DNA of 64,000 nt, from positions 248,001 to 312,000 of the forward strand of contig CAJJAG010000006.1 in assembly GCA_905182135.1 (NCBI GenBank), in the 5' to 3' direction. Origin of the DNA: an uncultured Acidimicrobiaceae bacterium. GTDB lineage: Bacteria > Actinomycetota > Acidimicrobiia > Acidimicrobiales > UBA10347. The translations under genes were made by a program, and so were the position numbers. The notes under the pieces were generated by a model. It was not told the DNA's origin and made no database searches. It was given only the letters and a program-made list of their open reading frames with translations. Of the stretch, positions 42,393-51,182 are shown piece by piece (the stretch's first letter is position 1; each line of letters begins with the position of its first letter).

Positions 42393-44075
42393 TTAAGAAC
42401 GCAGGGTGGTTCCAGCGAAGGCACCGGTGTGCTCACCGTGGTCCATGAATATCTGACCATTAACGATGGTGTAGTCATAGCCAGTTGCCCGTTGGATATA
42501 GCGACCAGCACCGTTGGGAAAGTCGAAGACATACTCGGGCTGTGGGAGCCGTAGGTTCTCGAAGTCGATCACGTTGACATCGGCGTAGGCACCTTCGACG
42601 AGTCGACCGCGTCCCTTGATACCAAACAAGTCAGCGGTGTCAGATGTGAGTCGACGGATGGCTTCTTCTAGCTGCCACCTTTGCTTCTCACGTACCCAAT
42701 ACGTCAGATAGAAAGTTGGCTGACTGGAGTCCATAATCTGGCCAACGTGGGCCCCAGCATCGGCCAGGCCCAAGCTAACCATTGGGTTGTCAAGCATCTC
42801 CTGCACCGACTCCAGGCTCTCATTCAAGATCGGATAGTTCAGATTCAGCGAACCGCCACTGGCGATACAACGATCGAGGAACAACTCAACCGGTGACAGG
42901 CCAGCGCGATCAGCTTCGGCTTGCAGACTGTCTTCGGGTTGGCAGTCATAACGGGCGTCGCCGTCGGGAAAAATCCACAACTTGTCGGCTGGTGCTGCAA
43001 GATCAGCCGACAATAAGTCGGCGCGGCGTTCGGGATCCGAGATAGCAGCGAGGCGCTGCTCTGATGGCATATCGAAGATCTGTTTCCAGGCGGTATTGCG
43101 AAAGGGGAGCCGATTCAGCAGGTTGTAGATAACGCCGATGCCGCGACATGTGGTCTGGGGGCGCACGTGGGCACCAGCTTCGTTCTCCTCTCTCGTGAAC
43201 TCGACAACCTTGCGGAACAGATCCGGGCGGCGGCTACTAGATACAAGGCCGAAACTGACAGGCCGGCCGCTGCGGCGCGACACCTCGCCCATCCAAGCGA
43301 CCTCAGCACGAGTATTCGGCAGATGTTCTTCTCGGTCGCGCTCCCCGAGACGGGCGGCAGCTTCGAAGATGCCTTTGCCATGTTTACCCAGCACATCACC
43401 GAAAGCGAGCAACTCGTTCTCATCGGCGAACGTACCCGGAACCTGGCGACCATCAGGTACGACATGCAACAGCGTGCGCGAGGTTGAGAAGCCAAGCGCT
43501 CCTGCTTCGATGGCTTCATCAACTAGATCGACCATCGCCGAAATATCCTCGACCGACGAGGGAGTCTCGTCCATCGCCCGCTCACCCATGGCGGCAAGCC
43601 GCACAGCCGAGTGCCCGACCATGCCACCTACGTTGATTCCCTTGTCGATGCGGTCGACCCACTGCAAGTACTCGCCATAGGTAGACCAGTCCCAGGGCAG
43701 GCCCTCGAGGATGGCGCGTTGTGGGATATCTTCGACGCTCTCCATCATCTCGGCCAACACTTCGGCACCGCCGGGCGCAACCGGAGCAAACGTCACTCCG
43801 CAGTTGCCCAACACGGCGCTGGTGACGCCATGCCAACAGCTTGACGTCTGGATGGGATCCCATGCGATCTGAGCATCGAGGTGGGTGTGGATGTCGACAA
43901 AACCCGGTGTCACGATGCGGCCTTCGGCGTCGATCTCGCGGGTGCCGATGTCGTCAATCTTGTCCGCGATCTGAGAAATCACTCCGTCGGTGATCGCGAC
44001 GTCGGCGTTACGGGCTGGGGCTCCGGTCCCGTCAATAACACTGCCATTACGGATCACGATGTCTGGCTTAGTCAT
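42393..44075 (-). CDS. D-aminoacylase-type amidohydrolase
   Basis: A 560-residue member of the amidohydrolase superfamily, N-acyl-D-amino-acid deacylase branch. Metal motif FVDIHTHLDAQ (first two His), the GNCGVT segment with the conserved Cys, the GALGFSTSR segment and the LGLADAGAHVGQ aspartate are all visible. It would cleave N-acyl amino acids or related amides in the cytoplasm. ATG 44073-44075 follows AAAGGGAAG. It lies alone between convergent gene ends; a divergent membrane protein gene begins 78 bp upstream. Confidence 0.87.
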   Translation of the reverse strand: MTKPDIVIRNGSVIDGTGAPARNADVAITDGVISQIADKIDDIGTREIDAEGRIVTPGFVDIHTHLDAQIAWDPIQTSSCWHGVTSAVLGNCGVTFAPVAPGGAEVLAEMMESVEDIPQRAILEGLPWDWSTYGEYLQWVDRIDKGINVGGMVGHSAVRLAAMGERAMDETPSSVEDISAMVDLVDEAIEAGALGFSTSRTLLHVVPDGRQVPGTFADENELLAFGDVLGKHGKGIFEAAARLGERDREEHLPNTRAEVAWMGEVSRRSGRPVSFGLVSSSRRPDLFRKVVEFTREENEAGAHVRPQTTCRGIGVIYNLLNRLPFRNTAWKQIFDMPSEQRLAAISDPERRADLLSADLAAPADKLWIFPDGDARYDCQPEDSLQAEADRAGLSPVELFLDRCIASGGSLNLNYPILNESLESVQEMLDNPMVSLGLADAGAHVGQIMDSSQPTFYLTYWVREKQRWQLEEAIRRLTSDTADLFGIKGRGRLVEGAYADVNVIDFENLRLPQPEYVFDFPNGAGRYIQRATGYDYTIVNGQIFMDHGEHTGAFAGTTLRS

Positions 44076-44152
44076 GAACTTCCCTTTTGTTAGGTCAAAT
44101 TCCAGTCTGCACCATCGCTGGTTCAGCGACGAAACCGAGTAAAACGTTCTTC

Positions 44153-44719
44153 ATGGCCGAGCGTGTGATCTGGGAACGAATCGTAGATCAAGATAAGACC
44201 CGCCAACGAAGCGAACAATTCCGCAAACGCTTCTTCCCTGCGGCAGGGATCACCCTGGCCGTGGTGCTGATCTCCGCTGGCTGGAAAAATGCCATAGGGG
44301 CGCTGCTCGTCGTCGGACTGGTTGGCATGGTTTGGGGAAATACAGTTCGCTTTCAATCTCTAAGCGATGCAGCAAACCCGGTCATGACGGTGAGTAATGG
44401 CAGACTCAAACTCGGTGACCGAACGATCATCGTCGAAGACGTCAAGCGGTTCACCACGATCGCGACAGCGATGCAAACCAGCCTGCTCGGCCGTCGCAGC
44501 CAAATTAAACTCGGCAAGGCCATCTTCCGCATGGATGTGCCTGGGTCAAAACGGGAACCGATTCTGGTCGAATTCGGCTGGCCGAACATGACCGAAGAAG
44601 GAGTCGCACGCGTACGGGCCGCACTTGAGCCCGAGCTTGTCGACAAATGGGTCGAGCCAGTCGACTTGGTGGACCAGAGTGAACTTCCTAAACGCTCTCG
44701 CCGGGCCCGCCGTAGCTAA
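44153..44719 (+). CDS. hypothetical membrane protein
   Basis: A 188-residue protein with two adjacent hydrophobic segments (about 33-50 and 54-68, FPAAGITLAVVLISAGW and AIGALLVVGLVGMVWG), then a soluble beta-rich domain of about 110 residues and a basic tail (RSRRARRS). No family recognised. The layout resembles small membrane proteins with a PH-like domain, which is only a guess. Start at ATG 44153; no strong ribosome site. Its stop is 4 nt from the stop of the convergent MaoC-like gene. Confidence 0.65.
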   Translation: MAERVIWERIVDQDKTRQRSEQFRKRFFPAAGITLAVVLISAGWKNAIGALLVVGLVGMVWGNTVRFQSLSDAANPVMTVSNGRLKLGDRTIIVEDVKRFTTIATAMQTSLLGRRSQIKLGKAIFRMDVPGSKREPILVEFGWPNMTEEGVARVRAALEPELVDKWVEPVDLVDQSELPKRSRRARRS

Positions 44720-44723
44720 CCGG

Positions 44724-45608
44724 TTACTGGGGTGGTTCACCTAGCAGCACCACACCGTCCTTTACTGCAGGTTCTCCGTCGGCATTCAGCACTTCGAACG
44801 GAACCAGTTCCCCATCGGGATGCTCTCGTGCTGGCCAGACGCGCACTGTGATGACGGAGGGGAGGCGCACCATGGCGGCGAAGCGGCACGAGATCCGACG
44901 CACGAGTTCTGGCCGTCGCTGCGTACGTTGAGCCACCACCGCTGATACGCCATGGGCCAGATTCGCCGTGCCATGCAGGATGATGTCGGGCAGGCCAGAC
45001 GCCACAGCCACCGCCTTGTCAGTGTGGATCGGATTCCAAATTCGCGCACACTCTGTATAGGTATGAGCAGCGCCTGCAACAATCGGAACAGTGACCTCAA
45101 TGGGATCGCCGTGTCGTTCGGCCACAAGTGGCTCCGGGCGTGCGAGGTCGGGCACAGCCTCGCCGATTGACTGCTGTGCCAGGTAGATGCCGTCTTGGGT
45201 CGTGGTCGCTACTGGCGTGCCGTTGGCATCAACCGTCTGGATCCGCATGGTCGACTTCGCTCCAGGACGGATCTGCTCTAACCCGACAAGTTCGAGCGAT
45301 GTCTGCAAACGGTCGCCGGGTCGAACGAGACGGTGAATCGTTGTGTCATGGGTGGCGTGAACCGAGGTCAGAACCTCGGCCGGTGTAACGCCAAGTTCGC
45401 TGGTGTAATCGCGCGATGCAACAATCACCGGCCACTCGGGACACACGGCAAAGAGCGGATGAGCAACGATGCCGTCGGGGCCCGTTGTATCGAAATAGTC
45501 GGGCAAATAGTCACCGAGCGCGGCGGCATACGCCATAGTCCAACGCTCGTCGACATCATGTTCGATGTTGTCGACGGTCATACCCACGAGCGAGGTTGAG
45601 ATCACCAT
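44724..45608 (-). CDS. MaoC-like hotdog protein with altered active site
   Basis: A 294-residue double-hotdog protein: an N-terminal FAS1-type dehydratase-like domain and a C-terminal MaoC-like domain. The C-terminal hydratase motif, normally with D-x-N-P-x-H, reads RIWNPIHTDKAVA, so the usual catalytic Asp position is Ile, while Asn, Pro and His remain and ILHG follows. It may hydrate enoyl-CoAs by a changed mechanism or have another acyl-CoA role. TAGACC sits 6 nt before the ATG. Confidence 0.8.
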   Translation of the reverse strand: MVISTSLVGMTVDNIEHDVDERWTMAYAAALGDYLPDYFDTTGPDGIVAHPLFAVCPEWPVIVASRDYTSELGVTPAEVLTSVHATHDTTIHRLVRPGDRLQTSLELVGLEQIRPGAKSTMRIQTVDANGTPVATTTQDGIYLAQQSIGEAVPDLARPEPLVAERHGDPIEVTVPIVAGAAHTYTECARIWNPIHTDKAVAVASGLPDIILHGTANLAHGVSAVVAQRTQRRPELVRRISCRFAAMVRLPSVITVRVWPAREHPDGELVPFEVLNADGEPAVKDGVVLLGEPPQ

Positions 45609-46088
45609 GGCTCTGGTCTAGTCCAGCAAGTGAACACAACCAGCAAAATAAGCTCTGTCTTCGCAGAGGCCTAGGCGCTCGTTTGGGCGAACAACTAAGC
45701 CAATACCGACAAACAATTGTTCATCTCCAACCTTGCTGCCAATTGTTCATCTCCAACCTTGCTACAGGCCACAACGAGATGCTGCCCGCTACCCCCATGG
45801 ACACCGCCTACTCCCCGTCGGCGAGTAGGGGGCTACATCCATCCAACTGCACAGCCCACACTCACCAGGGGCGGTAGCGGATAGGGGGAGAAGTGGAACG
45901 CTCTCTAGGCGCCAAACGCCGAAGGGACAGGACACTAGGAATCCTGTTGGTGCGCAGCGACGATGCATACCTTCAAGAGGACAGCGAGTGGAACTTTGCC
46001 GACCGAAAGTTCGTTCGTCATTACCCCAGCACTCCTGATTTGAACGTCGAGTTTTTGAACTCGATTGTTGCTGCGTAAGACTCTCGGT
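45609..46088. other. intergenic with tandem repeat
   Basis: No convincing gene in this 480 bp gap before an acyl-CoA ligase. A 61-codon plus frame (45893-46078) lacks a ribosome site and any family match. A 24-bp repeat with period 26 is at 45714-45763, and a CCTACTC/GAGTAGG hairpin lies near 45806-45830. Confidence 0.35.
45714..45763. repeat. 24-bp direct repeat, two copies, period 26
   Basis: The unit begins CAATTGTTCATCTCCAACC and occurs at 45714-45737 and 45740-45763. Two copies only, so not a CRISPR-type array. No function evident. Confidence 0.75.
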
Positions 46089-47630
46089 ATGCCTGAATTT
46101 GCCGCCGCTCTGGCCGCAGCCGATCCGACCGCCGTTGCATTGGCGGACCAATATCGCGACCTCACCTGGACCGAAGTAAATGACACGCTGAACCGTTGCG
46201 CCAACCTGCTGCTGTCCATGGATCTAGGCCCGAAGCGACGCATCTCCATCTTTGCCGAAAACGCTGGCGAGACAGCATTAGCGCACCTAGGCGGACTCCT
46301 CGCTGGGTGTTCCACCGTGCCCGTGAACTTCCACCTGACCGCCGAAGAAGCCGCGTACATCGTGAGCGACAGCGAGTCACAAGTCATCTTCTGCGACGAG
46401 TCGACCGTCAGCCGGGCGCAGCATGCGGCACGCGAAGCCGGTATCAAGACCGTCATCATGTGGAGTACAGATGACACCGACAACACCGACAACACCGATG
46501 GTGTAGACGGATGGCTCGAATGGCTCAATACCGGGTCTTGTGAACATCCACCGATGAGCACGATGCCGCTGCCAAATCTGCTGTACACGTCAGGGACAAC
46601 AGGCTTGCCCAAGGGCACCGATCTCCCACCAACAATGTTCGCTGGTGGCGACAACATGGCCGAACACCTAGAAACAATGAAGGGGCACGGGCTCGCACGA
46701 TTCGGCACACACCTGGTCGTGGGGCCGATGTACCACACCGGTCCGCTAAGCGGTATGCGCCTGCTCGCCGCCGGCGTGTCATCTGTGATCCGCGGCCGCT
46801 TCGATGCCGAGGCAACTCTGGCAGCAATCGACAAATACAAAACGGCATCCACCGTGATGGTGCCGACGCACTTCGTCCGCATGCTGCAGCTCCCTGACGA
46901 CATCAAGGCAAAGTACGACGTCTCCTCGATGAAGTTGATCGCTCACACCGGTGCAAAATGTCCGATCGACGTTAAGCGACAAATGATCGACTGGTTCGGG
47001 CCGGTCTTCAGCGACTCCTATGGCGCCAGTGAGGTCGGCACGACCTGCTCAATCAACAGCGCAGAATGGCTCAAACACCCCGGTTCGGTCGGCAAGGCGA
47101 TCGCTCCATTCACCGCCATGATCCTCGACGACAACAACAACGAGCTCCCACCTAATACCGAAGGACGTCTTTACTTCAAGGACCAGACCGGCCGCGGCAT
47201 CGTGTACCCCAATGACCCTCAAAAAACTGCTGCAGCGCACATTGCTCCGGGCATCTTCACGCTTGGCGAGATCGCCTACATGGACGACGATGGCTACGTC
47301 TATCTAACGGACCGCTTCAGCGACATGGTTGTATCCGGCGGCGCAAACATCTACCCCGCCGAGGCCGAGCTCATATTGATCGACCATCCACAGATCACCG
47401 ACGTCGCGTGTATCGGCGTTCCTGATCCTGATATGGGCGAATCTCTCAAGGCACTCGTTATCCCCGCAGATGCGGACAACCCGCCCGACGCAGCAGCCTT
47501 AATCGCTTGGTGCAAGGAACGTTTGACTTCCTACAAGTGCCCTCGATCGGTCGACATCGTCGACACTGTTGGCCGCACCACCATGGGCAAGATCAACAAG
47601 CGCAAGCTGCGCGCCCCTTACTGGGCGTAG
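46089..47630 (+). CDS. acyl-CoA synthetase (FadD-like)
   Basis: A 513-residue AMP-forming ligase. The phosphate loop LLYTSGTTGLPKG, the A5 motif SYGASEVG, the hinge region YLTDRFSDMVVSGG and the catalytic lysine region TTMGKINKRKLR are complete, so it should be active on a carboxylic acid. Around residues 131-145 a Thr/Asp-rich loop (TDDTDNTDNTDGVDG) is encoded by a 9-nt tandem repeat. ATG 46089 fits the family start; there is no strong ribosome site. A decayed homologue lies at 37763-38150. Confidence 0.9.
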   Translation: MPEFAAALAAADPTAVALADQYRDLTWTEVNDTLNRCANLLLSMDLGPKRRISIFAENAGETALAHLGGLLAGCSTVPVNFHLTAEEAAYIVSDSESQVIFCDESTVSRAQHAAREAGIKTVIMWSTDDTDNTDNTDGVDGWLEWLNTGSCEHPPMSTMPLPNLLYTSGTTGLPKGTDLPPTMFAGGDNMAEHLETMKGHGLARFGTHLVVGPMYHTGPLSGMRLLAAGVSSVIRGRFDAEATLAAIDKYKTASTVMVPTHFVRMLQLPDDIKAKYDVSSMKLIAHTGAKCPIDVKRQMIDWFGPVFSDSYGASEVGTTCSINSAEWLKHPGSVGKAIAPFTAMILDDNNNELPPNTEGRLYFKDQTGRGIVYPNDPQKTAAAHIAPGIFTLGEIAYMDDDGYVYLTDRFSDMVVSGGANIYPAEAELILIDHPQITDVACIGVPDPDMGESLKALVIPADADNPPDAAALIAWCKERLTSYKCPRSVDIVDTVGRTTMGKINKRKLRAPYWA

Positions 47631-48829
47631 GCGTAGCCCTCCTTGTTTTAAGCTTCCTCATCTGCGGTCCATCGAGGTCCTCACTACCTGGTCATCGACC
47701 TTGCGACCAACGCTCCAGAGTCGATCGTCACCGCCGTCTGGCCCCTGGGCAACCTCCTCGGCACGAATGGCCAACGGCTCGCTAGTCAGTTGCCCGTGCC
47801 GCACGACCCCTCGCCAGAGTGGCGCCGTGACGGCGGCGCTCAAGGTTCGTGGCCTGCAGGAGGCGTACTGCAACATTCAGGCCTTGGTAGGTGTCCACCT
47901 GACTGTCGAGTGAGACAACTTCGATGACCACAAGGCGACATAATCCTGGAACTATCAACCAAGCATCCAGCGCGACTTGTTGAAAGGTCTGAGCGGGAAA
48001 GTCACGATCATTGCCGCTGGCACACCATCGCCATCGCCATTGGCATCTGCAAGGTACGTGAACTTCGCTGTGAAACACCGCACCGGCTGTGAAACACCGC
48101 ACCGGCTGTTCGCACTGCAATGGCGTGGTCTCATACCCGAGTGGACACATAATAATGCGACCGTTCTAGAGATCGACGAACAGCTAAGACGAACAGCTGG
48201 CATCTCGGTGTTACAGCGCGCGCTCCCAGCGGACTCGTAGCGACGAGACCTACGCCACGGCAGTTGGCAATCTGATTTCGGCTGAGACACCGAGCACGTC
48301 GACATTGCGCCGAACCGACGCGCCCCGCGTCGGCGTCGTGGACCTAGAACAGATCTTCTCATCGGTGAAGCTTGCCCATGAGTTCATTAAAGGCGTCTCG
48401 GACACCGACGGAGTGCGCCCAGCGTGGCTTGTTCGAGTTACTCATCATCAAAGTCTTGACCCAGTTCCCGCTCAATGCCCCCGTGCTGTTGCGGGTCCAG
48501 GTCGCTCGCCGCGTAATCGCAGCAGCCGCCACCGCCATTTCGCTTGTGCTACGTGCGCTGTTCAAACTCGGCGGGCGTGTCGAGAAGGTCGCCCTTATGC
48601 GCATCGACCTCCGGGCGGGCTGGAGTGAATTTATCCACCTCAGCCGCTTCAGCATCATCGACTGCTCAGAACACACGTATCGGCTTGGATGCCGCACAGC
48701 AGTCAGCCAGTGAGCGATTACTGGGGCACTCCTGTCGTCGACATGACCCCGAATAGGCGTCGACTGGGGAACAGTCATCGCCCTCAGCTGTAGCCCACCC
48801 TGATGGTGCCGCTAGCGTCGTGCACCGAT
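47631..48829. other. 1.2 kb intergenic, no intact gene
   Basis: Many short frames on both strands, none with family signature. A plus-strand stretch 48412-48713 has coding-like third positions and reads hydrophobic then basic (FELLIIKVLTQFPLNAPVLL), and a minus-strand stretch near 47700-47960 also looks protein-like; neither is recognised. They may be decayed genes. A 19-bp tandem repeat lies at 48067-48109. Confidence 0.35.
48067..48109. repeat. two tandem 19-bp repeats
   Basis: The unit GCTGTGAAACACCGCACCG is present twice in a row (48067-48085, 48086-48104) plus 5 nt of a third copy. It lies in the gene-poor gap; function unknown. Confidence 0.75.
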
Positions 48830-49663
48830 ATGGCTACACCAATAACAACCGCCGAGTTCCTTGGGCTCAGCACCCAGCCCGGCGACACACAGACACTGAC
48901 TATGACCGACCAGCTGCTGGGCGGCGGCTCAGGGTCACTCTTTGGAGGGGTCGGCCTGGCTGCCGGACTCATCGCCCTCGAGGCCGCAGCAGGCCAACCA
49001 CCGGTCTATATGACCTGTCAGTTCGCCTCGACGATTCAGCCGCCCGATGAGCTCGTGGTCACTACCGAGATCCTGACGAAGGGCCGAACCGTTTGCCAGG
49101 CCCGCTTGACCGGAACCAGCGCCGACCGAACGGTCCTGGCGCTACTCGGCGCCACCGGTAACCGCAGCGAAGACCACCGGCGTATCTGGCGACAGATGCC
49201 CGAGGTCGAACCACCAGAGGCGTGCGAGCCGTTGCGCCGGCTCCAAGACACCGAGTCGCTGCACAATCACGTCGATGTCCGTATGGCTCGCGGCATGTTT
49301 GGCTTCGCCCCTGAAGACGCTGCCGGACGTGGCGCTGCGAGCGGCGACGCGTCAACGCTGTTCTGGACCCGGATGCCGAACGTTGTGCACGATGCTGCCG
49401 CGCTTGCGTTGATGGCCGATTACTTGCCGTCGGCTGTGGGTAATTCTCTTGACCAAAGGATCTTCTGCTCAAGCCTGGACAACACCATTCGGTTCGTCTC
49501 ACCGCTTGAAGTCGACGAATCCAGCGAATGGGTGCTGTGTGAAAGCCATGTCGAGTTCGTCGCGGCCGGATTCGCTACGAGCCGAGGATTCTTGTGGAGC
49601 CGCAACGGCACACTTCTCGCGTCGGCCAACCAGTCGATGACTGCAGCGAATCCTCGCGACTAA
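48830..49663 (+). CDS. acyl-CoA thioesterase-like (TesB type) protein
   Basis: A 277-residue double-hotdog protein. GGGSGSLFGGVGLAAGLIAL matches the opening of TesB-like thioesterases, and TCQFASTIQPPDELVV the first hotdog core; the C-terminal half (LDNTIRFVSPLEVDESSEW) is the second. It would hydrolyse acyl-CoA. ATG 48830 is chosen; an in-frame ATG at 48803 with TAGCCC 6 nt before it could be the leaderless start instead. It is followed 10 bp later by an enoyl-CoA hydratase, consistent with one acyl-CoA operon. Confidence 0.8.
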   Translation: MATPITTAEFLGLSTQPGDTQTLTMTDQLLGGGSGSLFGGVGLAAGLIALEAAAGQPPVYMTCQFASTIQPPDELVVTTEILTKGRTVCQARLTGTSADRTVLALLGATGNRSEDHRRIWRQMPEVEPPEACEPLRRLQDTESLHNHVDVRMARGMFGFAPEDAAGRGAASGDASTLFWTRMPNVVHDAAALALMADYLPSAVGNSLDQRIFCSSLDNTIRFVSPLEVDESSEWVLCESHVEFVAAGFATSRGFLWSRNGTLLASANQSMTAANPRD

Positions 49664-49672
49664 GCAACCACA

Positions 49673-50542
49673 GTGCCGCCCGATTTGGTGGCACAGCTCG
49701 ATGCAGTGAAGGCTCAGCCCATGGCTGAAGACGTTCTGCTCATCGACGACCCCGCTCCCAAAATTCGCCGACTCACGCTTAATCGGCCAGACAAGCGCAA
49801 TGCACTCGATGACAGTCTCCGAGGTGCACTGTTTGACGCTCTACGTGCGGGGGACCGGGACAAGGATGTCTCAGTAATGATCGTGCGAGGCGCAGGCAAA
49901 TGCTTCTCGGCTGGCTACGACTTAAGTAAGCCGAACCGACCGGTCGAACGGACAACGGCCTACCAAGATGGCTGGTGGGCACGCCATGTGGTGAACAACT
50001 GGTTCGAGATGTGGGACATGTCAACGCCCATCATCGGTCAGGTCCATGGCTGGTGCCTCGCCGGCGGCAGTGAACTGGCAACGGCATGCGACCTGGTTTA
50101 CGTGGCCGATGATGCACAGATCGGCTACCCACCTGTGCGCCTGATGTCGCCGCCAGACATGCAATGGCAGACCTGGATGATGGGGCTCCGACGGGGCATG
50201 GAAGCCTTGTTAACCGGCGATGCAATGTCGGGGACCGAAGCGGTCGAATCGGGGTACGCGAACCGCTCCTTCGCCGAGGGTGCCCTAGATGACGAGGTAC
50301 TAAAGATCGCCAACCGCATCGCCAAAATTCCACTCGACCTGTTGGCCATAAACAAGCGGTCCGCGCATCGCGCCATGGAAGCAATGGGCATTCGCGATGG
50401 CATCCGCGCCACCACTGAGCTCCAGGCCCTCGCTTTCCACCAGCCATCATCGTTGGCATATCGCGAAGGATTCGGCGACGGCAACCTCACCGACAAGCTC
50501 AGCGAGCGAGACGAAACCTTCGGCGACTACCGCACCTCATAA
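49673..50542 (+). CDS. enoyl-CoA hydratase/isomerase family protein
   Basis: A 289-residue crotonase-fold protein. NRPDKRNALDDSLRGALFDA, GAGKCFSAGYDLS (oxyanion hole) and VHGWCLAGGSELATACDLVYVA are clear, with aromatic residues (WWARHVVNNWFEMW) in the lid, typical of larger hydratases. Start is GTG 49673, 10 nt after the thioesterase stop; ATG 49721 is possible. The two genes likely act on the same acyl-CoA class. Its stop lies 27 bp before repeat cluster C. Confidence 0.87.
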   Translation: MPPDLVAQLDAVKAQPMAEDVLLIDDPAPKIRRLTLNRPDKRNALDDSLRGALFDALRAGDRDKDVSVMIVRGAGKCFSAGYDLSKPNRPVERTTAYQDGWWARHVVNNWFEMWDMSTPIIGQVHGWCLAGGSELATACDLVYVADDAQIGYPPVRLMSPPDMQWQTWMMGLRRGMEALLTGDAMSGTEAVESGYANRSFAEGALDDEVLKIANRIAKIPLDLLAINKRSAHRAMEAMGIRDGIRATTELQALAFHQPSSLAYREGFGDGNLTDKLSERDETFGDYRTS

Positions 50543-50568
50543 CAACCCCAACCCGCTGACCCCGCACC

Positions 50569-50648
50569 CTTCGTGTCACCAACCTTTCGTGTCTGACACA
50601 GATGATGCAACCTTTCGTGTCTGACACAGATGGTGCACAGATGGTGCA
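50569..50648. repeat. palindromic GTGTC-T-GACAC repeats, site C
   Basis: Two units built on CGTGTCTGACACA are found at about 50582-50606 and 50609-50635, preceded by a half-unit TTCGTGTCACC and followed by CAGATGGTGC copies. The outer stems are weaker than at sites A and B, but the second unit can add an ACC/GGT pair outside an internal loop. The cluster sits between the convergent 3' ends of the hydratase and the CoA-binding gene. Confidence 0.8.
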
Positions 50649-50652
50649 GCGA

Positions 50653-51129
50653 CTAGCTGGCTCGGCGTGCCGAAATGACACCCGTGTCGAAGCCGGCAAG
50701 GTGGAGTCCTCCGGCAAATCGAGCGTGCTCGATTTTGGTACACCGGTCCATAACAAGCTGAAGATTCCCGGCCTGTGCGATCTCCGCAGCCTCTTCCGAC
50801 ATGATGCCAAGCTGCAGCCATAAGGTCGTCGCACCGACCGCTACTGCCTCAGCCGCAATGGCAGGGCAATCCTCGGGCTTGCGGAATACATCAACCAGGT
50901 CTGGCACTACCGGCAACGCATCGAGCGAGGGGTAACAAGGGAAGCCATTGACTTCGGTTTCACGCGGATTGACCGGATACAGGTCAAAATCACAGACCGA
51001 AGACGCCAAGTACGTCATCACGAAATTGCTAGAGCGCGACGGGTTGGAAGATGCTCCAACCACCGCAATCGAGCGGGTCCCATCAAGGATCTGCTTGCGG
51101 CTGATAGCGCTGGGTTCACGATAGGTCAC
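50653..51129 (-). CDS. CoA-binding domain protein (YccU type)
   Basis: A 158-residue Rossmann protein. GTRSIAVVGASSNPSRSSNFV is the CoA-binding dinucleotide-like loop, with PVNPRETEVNGFPCYPSLDA and TLWLQLGIMSEEAAE further on; the layout matches small YccU/CoA_binding proteins of unknown role. GTG 51127-51129 (VTYREPS) is preferred; a GTG nine codons upstream is possible. A final Cys (MDRCTKIEH) matches the family. Its 3' end reaches the repeat cluster at site C. Confidence 0.82.
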   Translation of the reverse strand: MTYREPSAISRKQILDGTRSIAVVGASSNPSRSSNFVMTYLASSVCDFDLYPVNPRETEVNGFPCYPSLDALPVVPDLVDVFRKPEDCPAIAAEAVAVGATTLWLQLGIMSEEAAEIAQAGNLQLVMDRCTKIEHARFAGGLHLAGFDTGVISARRAS

Positions 51130-51182
51130 GGGCCAATTGTGCCCTGCGCCCGTCACACACGCCAGCTTTAAGGCAAATTGAC

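Noticed and set aside
45893..46078. 61-codon plus frame before the acyl-CoA ligase
   Set aside because: No ribosome site, no family pattern and odd composition.
45714..48109. Short direct repeats considered as CRISPR
   Set aside because: Only two copies each, no regular spacers and no cas genes.
48372..48713. Coding-like plus frame in the 1.2 kb gap
   Set aside because: GC-rich third positions and plausible residues but no start context or family; not enough for a gene call.
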